The position numbers and the translations under genes were made by a program. A model generated the notes under the pieces. The model had not been told where the DNA came from, ran no database searches, and saw only the letters and a list, made by a program, of their open reading frames with translations. Shown one piece after another: positions 47,401-58,205 of a stretch of 64,000 nucleotides of DNA. How positions within the stretch are numbered: the stretch's first letter is position 1; every line of letters starts with the position of its first letter. The DNA is taken from NCBI GenBank assembly GCA_003952965.2, contig CM025849.1, positions 15,663,366 through 15,727,365 on the forward strand. The letters run 5' to 3'. Source of the DNA: Morella rubra. Taxonomy: Eukaryota > Streptophyta > Magnoliopsida > Fagales > Myricaceae.

Positions 47401-48981
47401 TTCACAAGAGCTCCCTATTTATACCCTTCTTGACCATGGTTAACACCTAGGGTTAGAACTAACTATGCTAGGGGTTAGAGAGACCTAATCATCATGTCTA
47501 CTGCTAGCTTAGGAGATCTAGACAAGGCTTTCAGCAGCAATGGAGGAGAGGAGCGGCAGCAACTCATCAAATGACAATTGGAAGGTTGTTTTGCATGAAT
47601 TAAATGATTGGTAATGATTGCAATGCAATTCTATGGCTTTGACCGGTTTTGAGAGTCGAAGGAGGTGGTGACATGGGCTGAGAGGTGGGCTGGGCCGAAT
47701 AGGGTGATTGGGGGCCCAAATACAAGTGGTTTCTAAGCCCAAAAACACTATTTTTAGCAAAAATTCTAGAAATAAACTATAAGGTGCACGGCATACCTAG
47801 GGTAGGTCCTATTGGCTTGGAAAATAAGGGAATAAAACATAGCAAGCAAAAACATTGAAGAAAAATAAGGTTTTTAAAAGAAATTAGGGCTAAAACAAGC
47901 AATAGGGGTATTTTAGTATTTTCCAGCAATTAAAAATAATATTTTAAAAATATTCAAGATACTGAAATTAGTAAAATAATTAATTAAATTAAAGATCTTG
48001 AAAAAACAAGAATGAGGATATTTTTCTTATAATTTTTGGATATTTAAAACTATTTATAGGGATTTTCCCCATTTAAAAACTAATAAAATAATTAAATCCG
48101 AAAATAGTATTTATAATAATTAATTAGGAAAATTAAGATAAGTAAGAATATGTAGAGGGTTAGGGTGTTACAAAGGATATAATAAAGAAGAGCTCTTTAA
48201 GCCAAATAAGTAAGTGTAAAGCACAAAGTTGAGCAAGAAGACATGATTCGAATGAGAAAGCTTTTGTCTTGTAGGTGTGAGCACTAGTTTTCTTAGGAAG
48301 TGAATTCTTCTCTCTTCTGCAAAGCTCTTTCTCTCTCTAAGTGGCTAGATCATAAATAATGTGCAAGTTCTTGTCTTTATCTCTCCATATTGTTCTATTT
48401 ATAGTCCACGTGACTTGAAAGGTCTTTAAGAGACTTTATTGTACAGTTAGAGGGGTACCTAAGTCATTTTAGAACAAAATAATGTGTTGGCGTTGTTCCA
48501 GGATTTTCTGTAAAATCACAGCATGTGTCGACACATAGTCGGCATGTGTACAAAATTAGTCTTAAAATGTGTTATCAAGTGCTAGTGCAATATGTCGACA
48601 CCATCAAACATGTTTTCGGGTGACATTGCAATGTATCGACACTATCCTTCCACGTATCAACACTATCAAACATGCTCTCAGATGACAGTATGATCTATCG
48701 GCACCATCAATGCTAAGAGAATTTTAAGCAACTTGAAAGTGTCATTTCCACTCTAAATCATATATGAACACCTACAATAAACAAAGTGACCTTTTTAACT
48801 TATACATTGGTGTTTAAACATGTTTAGGAATTTTTGTAGAGAGATAATCTCGATTTTTTGAAACACTTATTGAAGAAGGTGGATTGACAAAATGAGTTCT
48901 AAAATTCTTCAAAGCAACTTTAATTTTTTGTTATCATCAAAATAAAATATGGATTGTTTAAGAAACAACCTTGGGCTAACA
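44468..48981 (-). mobile_element. 3' LTR of a SIRE-type Copia, split by a Gypsy-type solo LTR
   Basis: On the minus strand this LTR begins TGTTAGCCCAAGGTTG (48,981 downward), immediately after a polypurine tract, and ends ...CTAGACTCACA at 44,468. Without the 3,288-bp insertion and one copy of its 5-bp target duplication it is 1,221 bp, a usual SIRE LTR length. It contains repeated gtcgacac/gtcggcatgtg motifs (48,520-48,700) and a tatttatagtccacg leader-like phrase near 48,396. It is related to the LTR at 1-771, which crosses the insertion point unbroken. Confidence 0.85.
44885..48172 (-). mobile_element. Very long solo LTR (3,288 bp), Gypsy-type, target duplication AAGGA
   Basis: Read on the minus strand it begins TGTAACACCCTAACCC (from 48,172) and ends ...GGGACAAGACA at 44,885. 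It is flanked by AAGGA at 44,880-44,884 and 48,173-48,177. There is no PBS, polyprotein or second LTR inside, so it fits a solo LTR. Its size and TGTAACACCC start fit Tekay/Del-like chromoviruses; this is inference. It shares ordered landmarks with the LTR at 51,775-55,301: gagtcctnaagactcaccca-like text at 45,582-45,603 and gcacaaccccgcctct at 45,829-45,844, at comparable distances from the 3' end. A run of gtagtatgca-type short repeats lies at 45,695-45,765. No gene is inside. Confidence 0.85.
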
Positions 48982-48983
48982 AT

Positions 48984-48996
48984 CTCTCCCTTTTTT
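48984..48996 (-). other. Polypurine tract of the SIRE-type Copia
   Basis: The minus strand reads aaaaaagggagag immediately before at and the LTR start TGTTAG. This is the primer site for plus-strand DNA synthesis, and its position fixes the element's orientation and the LTR boundary. Confidence 0.8.
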
Positions 48997-49499
48997 ATGA
49001 TGACAAAACTTTTTCGAAAAATATGCAATTTGCTAAAAAAGGAAAAGCTCCCCTGAGAACAAGCAAGACTTTTTCATGAAGTTTTTAGCAAAAAGGGCTT
49101 TGAGATTTTAGAAAAAATTTGCAAGAGTTCCCTTTTTAAATTGAGGTTTCCAAGAATCTAAAAACAAGTTTAAACACTTCTATAATCACCCTCCAAGCTT
49201 ATCAAACTCCATTATATCCAATCATATCTCAAGACTTCTATAATTGAGATAAAAGAGTAGGAATACTACCTTTAATGTGTTATCCCAATCTTCCACATTG
49301 AAGCACAAAGAATTTAAACACTTCATAATACCATTTGAGATTCAACAAAAATCAAACGATAAAAAAATCTCAAAACACATATATAATCAATAAGAGAGAA
49401 TCATCATAATTACCACCATAACAATGTGATAAAACACAAAATGTCCTTTAAGAAGATACAAGAAAGAATCACAAAAAGAAATGTCCCCTAAGAAGATAC

Positions 49500-50650
49500 A
49501 GAGATAATAATAAAAATCTCTCTAACTTCTCCCCCTTTGGCATCATCAAAAAGTAGGTTAAGGAGGGAGGATAATGAAAGGATTAGGCATTAGGGATTAG
49601 GCATTAGGATTAGGTGGGGGTGGAAGACCTAGATTGATGTCATATTGGCGAAGAAACTTCCTCCAAGAAGTGATGAACCAGTATACCCTAGTCATCTCAT
49701 GTGGACGAAGTGATCTATCTTAATCCATAAAAATCTCAGTTGTTTGAGCAATGTCCTGACATGATTGCTTCACAAAAATCTAGAGCTCAACAAAGATAGC
49801 TTTGAATTCATCAGTGGTGGTCTTGATTTCCTCCTAAACATCTTGGATTACTCCACCAGCCACTGTGATGCTATTACTGACTTGATGTTTGAGGGACCTA
49901 ATATCTCTGTCAAGTGTCCCAAAACGTTTACCATGACCAGTGAGAAGATTCTTGATGTTATCAAAACCCTTCTTTACACTTTCAGCAATGGCACTAACAC
50001 TCTTGTCCAATCTTTTATGTTCAGTCTTCAATTTAGCAATAGAGGCCTCAAGTTGAGCCAACTGAGGCTCATGGCTCATAGGAGCAGCAGATCAAGAAGA
50101 TGAGGCAATGTGAGGAGATGAAACTACAAATACGGGAGTCATTTTACCCACAATGGCTCTGTCAGCCTCATCATCATCATCTCCATCTTCATCTTCTTGG
50201 TCAAACATAGGAATGAAAAAACTTTTTGCCTAAATTAGGAGCAGAGGTTAAACTGATGAGAAAGGAGACTGACAAATCCAAATGTTTTCCATTGACAAAG
50301 CTAGAAGCATCCTATGTCATAGCATATGCAAAATTGGCAAAAGCTAGTTTAACCAAATAAGGAAAAATGTCCACTTTCATGCCCATAAACACAGACTAGC
50401 CTTAACAATTAAACATGTCCTTAAAGTCAAAACCATGTTCTGTAAACCAAGAGAATAGTACCCATCTACCAGAAATAACCTTTCGATTTCGAAAATCTTG
50501 AACAAATCGATTTCGAGATAACCCTAACCTGTAGATGGATGGTTCTGACGCTTCAACTGGTTCCTCAATAGTTCTTCCCCTTTTTCTTGCCATAGAGCTT
50601 TCAGAAATGGGCCTTGGGCATGTGGTTCTCCTTAAACGACGGTTGGACAT
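49500..50650 (-). pseudogene. Env-like / extra 3' ORF of SIRE-type Copia, broken
   Basis: An 82-codon piece (50,650-50,402) starts MSNRRLRRTTCPRP and is basic and Arg-rich. It is followed by out-of-frame pieces. A 81-codon piece (50,079-49,834) starts MSHEPQLAQLEASIAKLK and has heptad-like spacing of Leu, Ile and Val, so probably a coiled coil. It is followed after a stop by a tail with PPPPNP (near 49,620) and a final FDDAKGGE piece near 49,540. SIRE elements carry an extra ORF at this place, often called env-like. No signal peptide or clear membrane segment is seen, and its role is not established. Confidence 0.6.
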
Positions 50651-51129
50651 CTTGTGAAGAATAAGAAGGAGAATATGGAGGTTATCGGCGAAAATGGGTG
50701 ATATGACAGTGGGTTATGGAGATTTGAGAGAAATGAGAGTGTTTGGGAGTGACAACAAGGTTCAGAGAGGGAGAGAAGAGACGTGTCGACTCTTTTCGCC
50801 CTAAAAAGTGTATATATATGAATACGAAAAAGTTTTTTAAAAACTCTCAGTTTGAAAGATGCGTCGACACATGGTGACAAAGTGTCCAAACATTGCACAT
50901 ACTTCTGATTGAGGTGTCAACACATACATCTATAGAGAAAACATGCAAAGAAAAGTCCAAAAAAGTCAATATTTTTTTCCACAAGTGTTGACACATGACA
51001 TACAAATGTGTAAAATATGTTGTTTTCATGAGGAAATGGTATAGACACAAATAATTAATGCACAGGGAGCATTTTAACAAAGAATCAAAGCATAATTGAA
51101 ACAGTCAATCAACATATCAACTAAGCAAG

Positions 51130-51769
51130 TTATCAACAAATCATTCCAAAGGAAATCTCATACCAATCTCTTGACGAATGAAGCAAAATATATCCTCATT
51201 AAGGGATTTTGTAAAAATATCCTCCAATTGAAGGTCGGTGTTTACCAAATCAAAAACAATATCCCTTTTTTGAGCATGATCTGAATGAAGTGATGCTTAA
51301 TCTCAATATGTTTTATCCTAGAGTGTTGAATAGGATTTTTGGTAAGATTTATTGCATTATTGTCGTCACATTTTATTGAGATGAGAGAATAATAAAGATT
51401 AAAATCTTCCAATTGTAGTTTCATCACAATACTTGTGCACAACAATTGTCAATGGCAATATACTCGGCTTTTGTGGTTGATAAAGCCACGGAATTTTATT
51501 TCTTATAACACCAAGAGACTAGTGAAGGTCCAAGAAATTTACATGCACCACTATTGCTCATTCTATCAATTTTACAACCAGCATAGTCCGCATCCGAGTA
51601 TCCTTGCAAATTAAACTCAACACTTTTAGGATAAAACAAAACCAAGATTTTGAGTACTGACAAGATATTTAAAGATTATCTTGACCGCAAGAAAGTGAGA
51701 ATCCTTAAGGAAAGATTAAAATCTAGCACACATACAAATATTAAACATTATATCTAGTATACTAATTGT
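51130..51769 (-). pseudogene. Copia RNase H region, broken
   Basis: On the minus strand, directly after the solo LTR's target site, come LDIMFNICMCARF (near 51,755), then SDADYAGCKIDRMSNSGACK (near 51,600, in frame pieces) and a TKAEYIA-type piece near 51,470. IKCDDNNAINLTKNPIQHSR (51,372-51,313) and IKHIEIKHHFI follow. These are the conserved Copia RNase H blocks: ADYAG, a CDN-type Asp and R-x-K-H-I-E-x-x-x-H. Stops and frameshifts separate them. Confidence 0.85.
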
Positions 51770-51774
51770 AAGAT

Positions 51775-54700
51775 TGTAACACCCCTATTTTTTTTCACTT
51801 GTTTGACATATTATTTGTTTTTCACCTGTTTGACATGTGATAATATATATATATATATATATATATAGGAGTCTATGTTTAATTATCTCTTCCTTCATTT
51901 CTATTTCCACTAGGGGATCTAATGTTATTAAATTCTTTCATAATAATATTTATCTTTCATTTTATCTCTTGCTTTGTCTGATCCTTGCTTAACATTTTTT
52001 TTTTCATTCTCTTGAGGTTATAACCGGATTTTAATGTATATGATGCTCTTAATTCATTTGCTTTTAATTTTACACATAATTTATATCTTTAGCTTGCATT
52101 CAAGTAGTGCGCACATGTATTTTGCATTTAATGCCATCTTATCTTTTGTTGCTTTTACTCCTCTCTCTCTCTCTTCTTTAGCCAACTATATGGAACTTGT
52201 TTATTGGCTATTGTTTTTACTTATTCACATGTAAGAACATGTTGGCTATGGGGAAACTTCGGGGGCTGCATGTGTGTGGGTAAAACTTGATTTGTAGAGA
52301 GATTCTAATGATTGCCTAGCTAAGTAGGGTGAGAGGATAGGGTGGAAAGGGGGAGCTCACCTTAGTTTGCTTTCCTTCTTGTTTTGTCGCCTAAAAGAGA
52401 AGATAGAGACTTGTGAATGAAACATTGCCCGAAAGTGAGAGGAGGAGAGAAATATAGGAGAAAAGAGAAGAACCAAAGGGTAAAGAGAAGGACCAAAGGA
52501 GAGAAGAGAGAGTGGCAGCCGACTGAAAGAAGAGGAAAAAGAAAGAAGAGAAAAGGGGGGGGGGGGAGGAAAAGAGGTTCAGTCAGCGCCTTGTTCCCCC
52601 TTGCTTTTGTGTTTTTCACTTTTGTTTTTGTTCCTTTCCGAAGCTTTTGCATTGCTATTAGGATTTTGTCTCTTTGGGAAATCTATATTCACCAAAATAA
52701 GAAGGTAAGGGGTTAGTTTGATTGTTGAAGGTTATTAGGCATGATTTCATGTTAGGATCAGTAAAATGTCATCATGCATGTAGGTTAAGATTTTAATCAT
52801 ATAACATGTCCATTATCATGTTAGAAGGGAGATTAGGTTACTGGAATAAGGAAATTATAGAGGTTTACATGAGAAAATGGAGGAATTCGTGAAATAAGTC
52901 AAATAGGGGCCCCTTTGTGTTAGCACAGAACAGGTTAGGAAATCTCTGGTTAAAATTTTAGCTCATTTGGAGTTACAGTTAGGAAGTATTAGCTTTCACG
53001 GTTAGGGGTAAAACTGAAGAGTTTTCTATAACGGGTCACTTTAGGTATATTCAAATTGGGCTTTGAGTTTTGCTTTTTGGGCTGACCTAGCTTGGGCCAA
53101 GGATCCTTGAACCTTATTCTAGGATAGCCTTGCATTGTAGGCCCAAGTAGGGGTCCTTATTGGACTTAGAGAAGCCAAATAAGCCTTAGATCCTTTAAGT
53201 GCATAAGTTGTTGGACTTGCCTATTAAAGTTTTAAAACATTTTTCATCTCATTAGCTTGCTGATCTTCATGTCTTCTTATCTAATGCATGTTGTGATTAT
53301 TGCTAGTTTATTGACTTGTTCATATCTCTTAGCATGTAGCAAAACACAAAAGTACAAAAGCATGTAGATTTTTCTCTAATGTATAAAACACCTAATTGGT
53401 TTGCACTACTTTTTGTAAAAAAAAATATGTGGATCTGAGAAAATTCAGATAGGTTGCTGTAGTGTACTGGATGAAGCCCTAAAAATTTGAAGAAGAAATG
53501 ATGAGAAAAAGAGGTACAAATGACCAAAAAGGGCTTCAGGGACAGTTTCGGGATTTAGTGAAAAATCAGGGGTAAAAACGTCCAAACGAAAATTCTGGGC
53601 CCATGCAGTGTTAAGCATTGTTTAGAGGTCCTAGGGTAAAAATTTGGGCCCAAGAAGATTGAAATTCGAGGCCCAAATCACAAGTTTCATTAAGGGTCAT
53701 AATTGGTCCATTAAGCAATAATTAATTAAAATGAAATAAAAATTGGGATTTAAATAAGGAGGCCTATTAGGCCGTGCCTCTTATGGATGATTAATGGATA
53801 ATTGATTTTAAAAAAATGTAATAAAATAATTAATGGTTAATTAGTCAATAATGCTACTTAATTCTAAATAGTTACTCAACTTTTAATTGTTTAAACATCA
53901 TTTACGATATTATTTTATTCTTGTACGTTCCCTTGATCTCTTTTTAATGATTTGGTTATTGATGATGCATATAAAAAGTCATACTGCATCAACATAGCAT
54001 GGGTATTGGGATTTTATTGACCAAAATGACTGAAACGAAACCCATACCCAGAGGTGATCCTGAGATCGGATAACAGTACCATTCACAGTATGATAGTGTA
54101 AGCCACCACTGAGAGAATAGTGGTTGGTATCCCTAGGCGATGGAGCAATTATGCCTAACCGAGTCCTGATACCAGGGCATAGGATAGTCCCAAGAAGAGA
54201 GGAGGGACGCACAACCCGGACTCTGGGGTTAAACAGAGCGAAGAAATGACACCTCTATTGGACTGGAAAAAAAAAAGTGAAATGGCTAGGAAACTGATGC
54301 ATTCATTCTGCATTGCATTGCTCATATCTATTTGTTACAAATATTGCTTTATGTTTAATTATTCACTATGTCTGTTATCTCTGTTTTTTATTGATGCATG
54401 TCATGTTCCCCTATCCCCCCTTACTGAGTCAGTAGGACTCACCCATTTTATTTGTTATTTATTTTGTATATACCATTGTGGATGTTGGACTTGTCAGATG
54501 GGGACATTTTTGAGCGAGCAAGTTCTGGAGAAAAGATCCTTATATCTTAGTCGTAAAGATTTAGACCTACGTGACAGATACCTTTGAGGTATACGTGGGG
54601 TATGAGTCCAGGTGGTACCTCAAGGATCTACCCCTGCACCCACTTCCCCGTTTGGAAGATTTTGGGCTGGTTGACATAGATCCGGCTCTCCTGCATATTG

Positions 54701-55301
54701 TCCCTCCTCCACCAGCCTAGCCGACAAAGGGTACTGGGGAATCGGAGTTTATTGACCTGACCTCCGATATTGAGCTGAAGGACGAGTAGTCCCGTAGGAT
54801 GGCATAGTTTTATGTTAGTGTAGATAGTTGTGTAATCTTTTGACAGTGTAGATCACGGTGTTGTAGTACGGAAAATTTAGACAGCTTCCACTTTTGTACT
54901 TATCTTCTCTTACTTTTGTATTCCTCATGAAGGATCTTTTGTAAAAGAGAAACTCTATGATCATAGTGGAACTGTTTATATTTTAAAAAAATTCTCTTCT
55001 TCCATTTCTTTTCTTATGCCATATTTGAGTTTATTTTTTTACTGTCATTTCTTTTTTTTTTCATATTAAAATATCTCATTTTGTTTTTTTTCAAGTCAAA
55101 ATTTCTAACGTTTAGAATGATTTGAATGTCGCTTCAAATTATTTTTACTTTCAAAATAAATTGCAAAAACTTTTCCGCTAGACCTTTTTCAAAGCCGATT
55201 CTCAGAACTTTATAGGATCAATTCATGCTGTAATCCCCGCTTGTGTGCATACCATACTATAGGTGAGACTAAAGGGGTAAGTACTAACAAGGGATGTGAC
55301 A
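51775..55301 (+). mobile_element. Very long solo LTR (3,527 bp), Gypsy-type, target duplication AAGAT
   Basis: It begins TGTAACACCCCTATTT and ends ...AACAAGGGATGTGACA, and is flanked by AAGAT at 51,770-51,774 and 55,302-55,306. The ends are short inverted repeats (TGTAACACCCC against TGTCACATCCC reversed). No PBS, polyprotein or second LTR is inside. It lies between the RT and RNase H regions of the Copia; with one AAGAT copy removed, the Copia coding pattern continues across the site. Landmarks shared with the opposite-strand copy at 44,885-48,172 are ctgagtcagtaggactcacc near 54,424 and gcacaacccggactctgggg near 54,209. It contains an (AT)n tract (51,845-51,868) and a purine-rich tract (52,430-52,575). 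Confidence 0.9.
51845..51868. repeat. (AT)n microsatellite
   Basis: About 12 uninterrupted TA units inside the solo LTR, close to its 5' end. Confidence 0.9.
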
Positions 55302-55319
55302 AAGATAGAGTAAAGATAC

Positions 55320-55965
55320 CTTGATATTTGGTTTGGTCTCCATCCTTACCTTTCTAATCCTTTTCAATTTTAGTAGATGGACTCATAGATGTAGCCATGG
55401 GTTTTGATTTGTCCATACCGAATCGTTTGAGGAGATCCATTGTATATTTTGCTTAATTGATGAAGTTGCCCTCATTACTTTGTTTGATTTGGAGTTCGAG
55501 AAAATAATTCAATTATCTCATGAGGCTCATCTCGAATTTGCCTTGCATAACTTTAGAAAATTCTTGACATAAGGATTCATTAGTGGATACAAAAATAATG
55601 TCATCAACATAAATTTAAACCGTTAACAATTCATTATCTTTTTCCTTAGTGAAAAGAGTAGTGTTAATCATACCTCGTGAGAAACCATTTTTAATAAGAA
55701 AAGAGCCTAAATGTTCATACCAAGCTTTTGGTGCTTGTTTTAAGCCATAAAGAGTCTTTCTAAGCTTGTACACATGATTTGGTAGTTGCTTATCTTCAAA
55801 ATCCAGTGGTTGCTCAACATAAACTTCCTCAGAGAGAAAATCATTGAAGAATGCACTTTTCACATCCATTTGAAAGAATTTAAAATCTTTATAACAAAAA
55901 AATGCAAGTAACATACGAATGGATTCTAATCGAGGAACGGGAGCAAATGTTTCATCAAAATCCAT
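55320..55965 (-). pseudogene. Copia reverse transcriptase region, broken
   Basis: A 116-codon frame (55,965-55,615) reads MDFDETFAPVPRLESIRMLL, then FFQMDVKSAFFNDFLSEEVY and LYGLKQAPKAWYEHLG. These are the Copia RT blocks with the first catalytic Asp in QMDVK. A stop falls just before the YVDD box, which is visible in the same register downstream (IYVDDIIFVSTN near 55,605-55,570). The rest of the thumb, down to the solo-LTR insertion, has additional stops. The blocks, and the wording around FFQMDVKSAF, fit the SIRE lineage. Confidence 0.9.
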
Positions 55966-55999
55966 ACTCTCTTCTTGATTATAACCTTAGACTACTAAT

Positions 56000-57560
56000 C
56001 TTGCCTTGTTCTTCATTATAACCCAAGATCATCCATTTTCTTTCTAAAAACTCGTTTTGTGCCAATGATTGGATAATCCTTGGGTCTCTTGGTGTCAACA
56101 AGGTCTCCATCTTGAATCGTTTTGTAGCCAATGATTGGATAATCCTTGGCTAATGATAATCTTTGGATAATCATTTTTAGGAATTTTGTGCCATAACTTG
56201 GGGGTCATACTAGATGCCATACTTGATTTTTCTCAAATTGTTTTAACTCATCTTCCATAGTATGGATCCAACTTTCATCATCTTTAGTCTTAAGAAACTT
56301 CTTAGGCTCAAGTTAAGTAAGTAAAGCAAAATTGTTAGCATGGTTCAAAGAAGAACAAGTACTTACCCATTTTTCAACATTACCTATGATTTGATTGAGT
56401 GGATGGCTTTTGATGTATTTCAACGCTTTTGGTATCATGGTTGTCTTATTGGATCTCTTCTTTGGGTTCATGAGTATGTGTGTATCTTCCTTTCTTCATT
56501 TATTGCAAGTTTCTCAACCTCTTTGTCAAGATTTACAATATCTTCCTCATCACTTTTCACAAGAGCATTAGATTCATAAAAAAATCATGCACTGATTCTT
56601 TAATAACTAAAGTTCTTTTATTGAACATACGATAAGCTTTACTAAAAGTTGAATATATAAGGAATATACCTTTATCCAATTTTTTGTATCGAACTTACTC
56701 AAGTTGTCCTTGTTTTTGTTAAGGACAAAACATTTGCATCTAAATACATGAAAGCAACCAATGTTGGGTTTTCTAACCTTCCAAAGCTCATATGGAGTTT
56801 TCTTGAGAATATGTTTTATCATGCATCAGTTCATAACATAACAGCTTGTGTTAGCCGCTTTAGCCCAAAAATAATCCGGTAAGTTGTTTTCACATAGCAA
56901 GGTTCTAGTCATCTCTTTAAGGATCCTATTCTTCCTCTCAACAACACCATTTTGTTGAGGAGTTTTAGGAGTCGAAAAGTTATGGTTAATGCCTTTTTCG
57001 CTACAAAAATTTGCAAAGGAAGAATTTTCAAATTCTTTTTCATGATCACTCCTTATGCTAAAAATAACAAAATCTTTTCATTTTGAATTCTCTTGCTAAG
57101 TTTTTTAAAAGCATGAAAGCCTCATCCTTATGAGCTAGGAATAGAACCCGTGTAAATATACTGAAATCATCATCAACAACAAAGCGTTTGCTACCCAAAC
57201 TTGACGTTCGAGTTGGATTAAATAAGTCCATGTGTAATAGTTGTAGTGGCCCAGAAGTGGATACAATGTTTTTGGGTTTAAAATAAGTTCTAGTTTATTT
57301 GCCTTTTTGACATGCTGCACAAATTTTGTCCTTTTCAAAAGTAAGTTTAGGCAAACTTGAAACAAGTTCCTTTTTGGCTAATTTTGAAATCAAGTCCATG
57401 CTAGAATGAACAAGCCTTCTATGCCACAACCAACTATTCTTATAATCTAAAGCAGAAAAGCATTTTATATTTTCAAAGGAAATATTCTCTAAATGAACAA
57501 TGTACACATTTTCATATCTCAGTCCAACAAACAAGACTTTCATACTTTCAATATTCTCAA
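56000..57560 (-). pseudogene. Copia GAG-pre-integrase and integrase region, broken
   Basis: The piece at 57,543-57,295 contains NSWLWHRRLVHSSMDLISKL and ICAACQKGK, the HHCC-type zinc-binding start of integrase. It is followed by DLFNPTRTSSLG-like text near 57,210 and decayed integrase-core pieces (57,190-56,830). The piece at 56,822-56,607 (KHILKKTPYELWKVRKPNIG) fits the GKTPYELW...P-N-I block after the integrase core. A segment near 56,060-56,160 appears to contain a short direct duplication (ccaatgattggataatcctt occurs twice). Stops and frameshifts are frequent. Confidence 0.8.
56061..56145. repeat. Short direct duplication inside Copia integrase
   Basis: The 23-base phrase beginning gccaatgattggataatcctt occurs at about 56,059 and again at about 56,131, a spacing of about 72 bp, with partly similar flanks. 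It is a local duplication and adds to the damage of the pol frame. Confidence 0.7.
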
Positions 57561-58095
57561 CAAGACATATTGGTGATTCAAAAATGACTCAATTTCCCTT
57601 ATCAAATAATTGACTAATGCTTAAGAGATTATGATTTAATCCATTAAGAAGAAGTACATACTTAATAGTAGAATTAGTAATTATACCAATGTTACCAACA
57701 TCGAGTATCTTTCCTTTGCCATTTTTGCCAAAAGTGACTGAACCTTTTTCTTTGAGACTGAGATAGTTAAATCAACTCTTGTCTCCGGTCATGTGCTTGG
57801 AGCATCCACTATAAAGAACCCAATGTTTTTTTGTTTCACTTAACTTCAAGCACTCCTACAAAAATAATCAAGTCTTGATTTTTGGTACCCAAATCTTTTT
57901 GGGTCCATTGGTGTTAGAAATAAATTCCTACACCTTATCTTTTGGATCCACACAAATTTAATTCCATTTGTGGATTTCTTTCTAATATGACAAGTGAGTG
58001 AAATGTGTCCATTCTTTCATTCTTTCCACAAAAATTACATATAATAAAATATGTAGAGGATTTAATGATCATGTCAGAATATAGCTTTGGGGAAA
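57560..58095 (-). pseudogene. Copia protease and gag zinc-knuckle remnant
   Basis: Near 57,826-57,785 the minus strand reads WVLYSGCSKHMTGD, the Copia protease active-site block. The usual catalytic Asp before S-G is Tyr here, so the site is lost. Downstream comes KGSVTFGKNGKGKI (near 57,745-57,700), the usual continuation. Upstream at about 58,040-57,960, CNFCGKNERMDTFH resembles a degraded CCHC zinc knuckle (the C-x-x-C is present, later ligands are lost). Gag homology ends at about 58,095. Confidence 0.7.
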
Positions 58096-58205
58096 AGTCA
58101 TAGTTAGCCTCGTATCTATAAGGCAAAATCATCAATGTAAGCCCTCCGTCCAAATTAGGCGTTAAGTTTGACAGAAAAGCATGTAAAGTGACCAAAATAC
58201 CCCTC
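58085..58205. repeat. Dispersed repeat copy A (shared with 63,680-63,870)
   Basis: Phrases gaaaagtcatagttagcct, atcatcaatgtaagc, ccgtccaaattaggcgttaag and gaccaaaatacccct match the copy near 63,680-63,870 in order, with about 1 in 8 bases changed. It marks the point where the SIRE gag homology stops. It is probably the edge of a MITE-like element that truncated the Copia. Confidence 0.75.

Larger units (their letters stand above)
48982..58095 (-). mobile_element. SIRE-type Copia internal region, 5'-truncated and interrupted
   Basis: Minus-strand order from high to low coordinate: gag zinc-knuckle remnant (~58,050-57,850), protease-like region (~57,840), GAG-pre-integrase and integrase (57,560-56,000), RT (55,965-55,320), RNase H (51,769-51,130), env-like ORF with coiled coil (50,650-49,500), polypurine tract (48,996-48,984), then the LTR. 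This order, including an extra ORF after RNase H, is that of SIRE/Maximus Copia elements. The 5' LTR, PBS and most of gag are missing; homology stops at about 58,095, where a different repeat begins. A 3.5-kb solo LTR splits RT from RNase H. Many stops and frameshifts make it inactive. Confidence 0.85.

Noticed and set aside
52362..52716. Basic or hydrophobic frames of 96-99 codons inside the 3.5-kb solo LTR
   Set aside because: They come from a purine-rich tract read on both strands; LTRs of this class do not code here.
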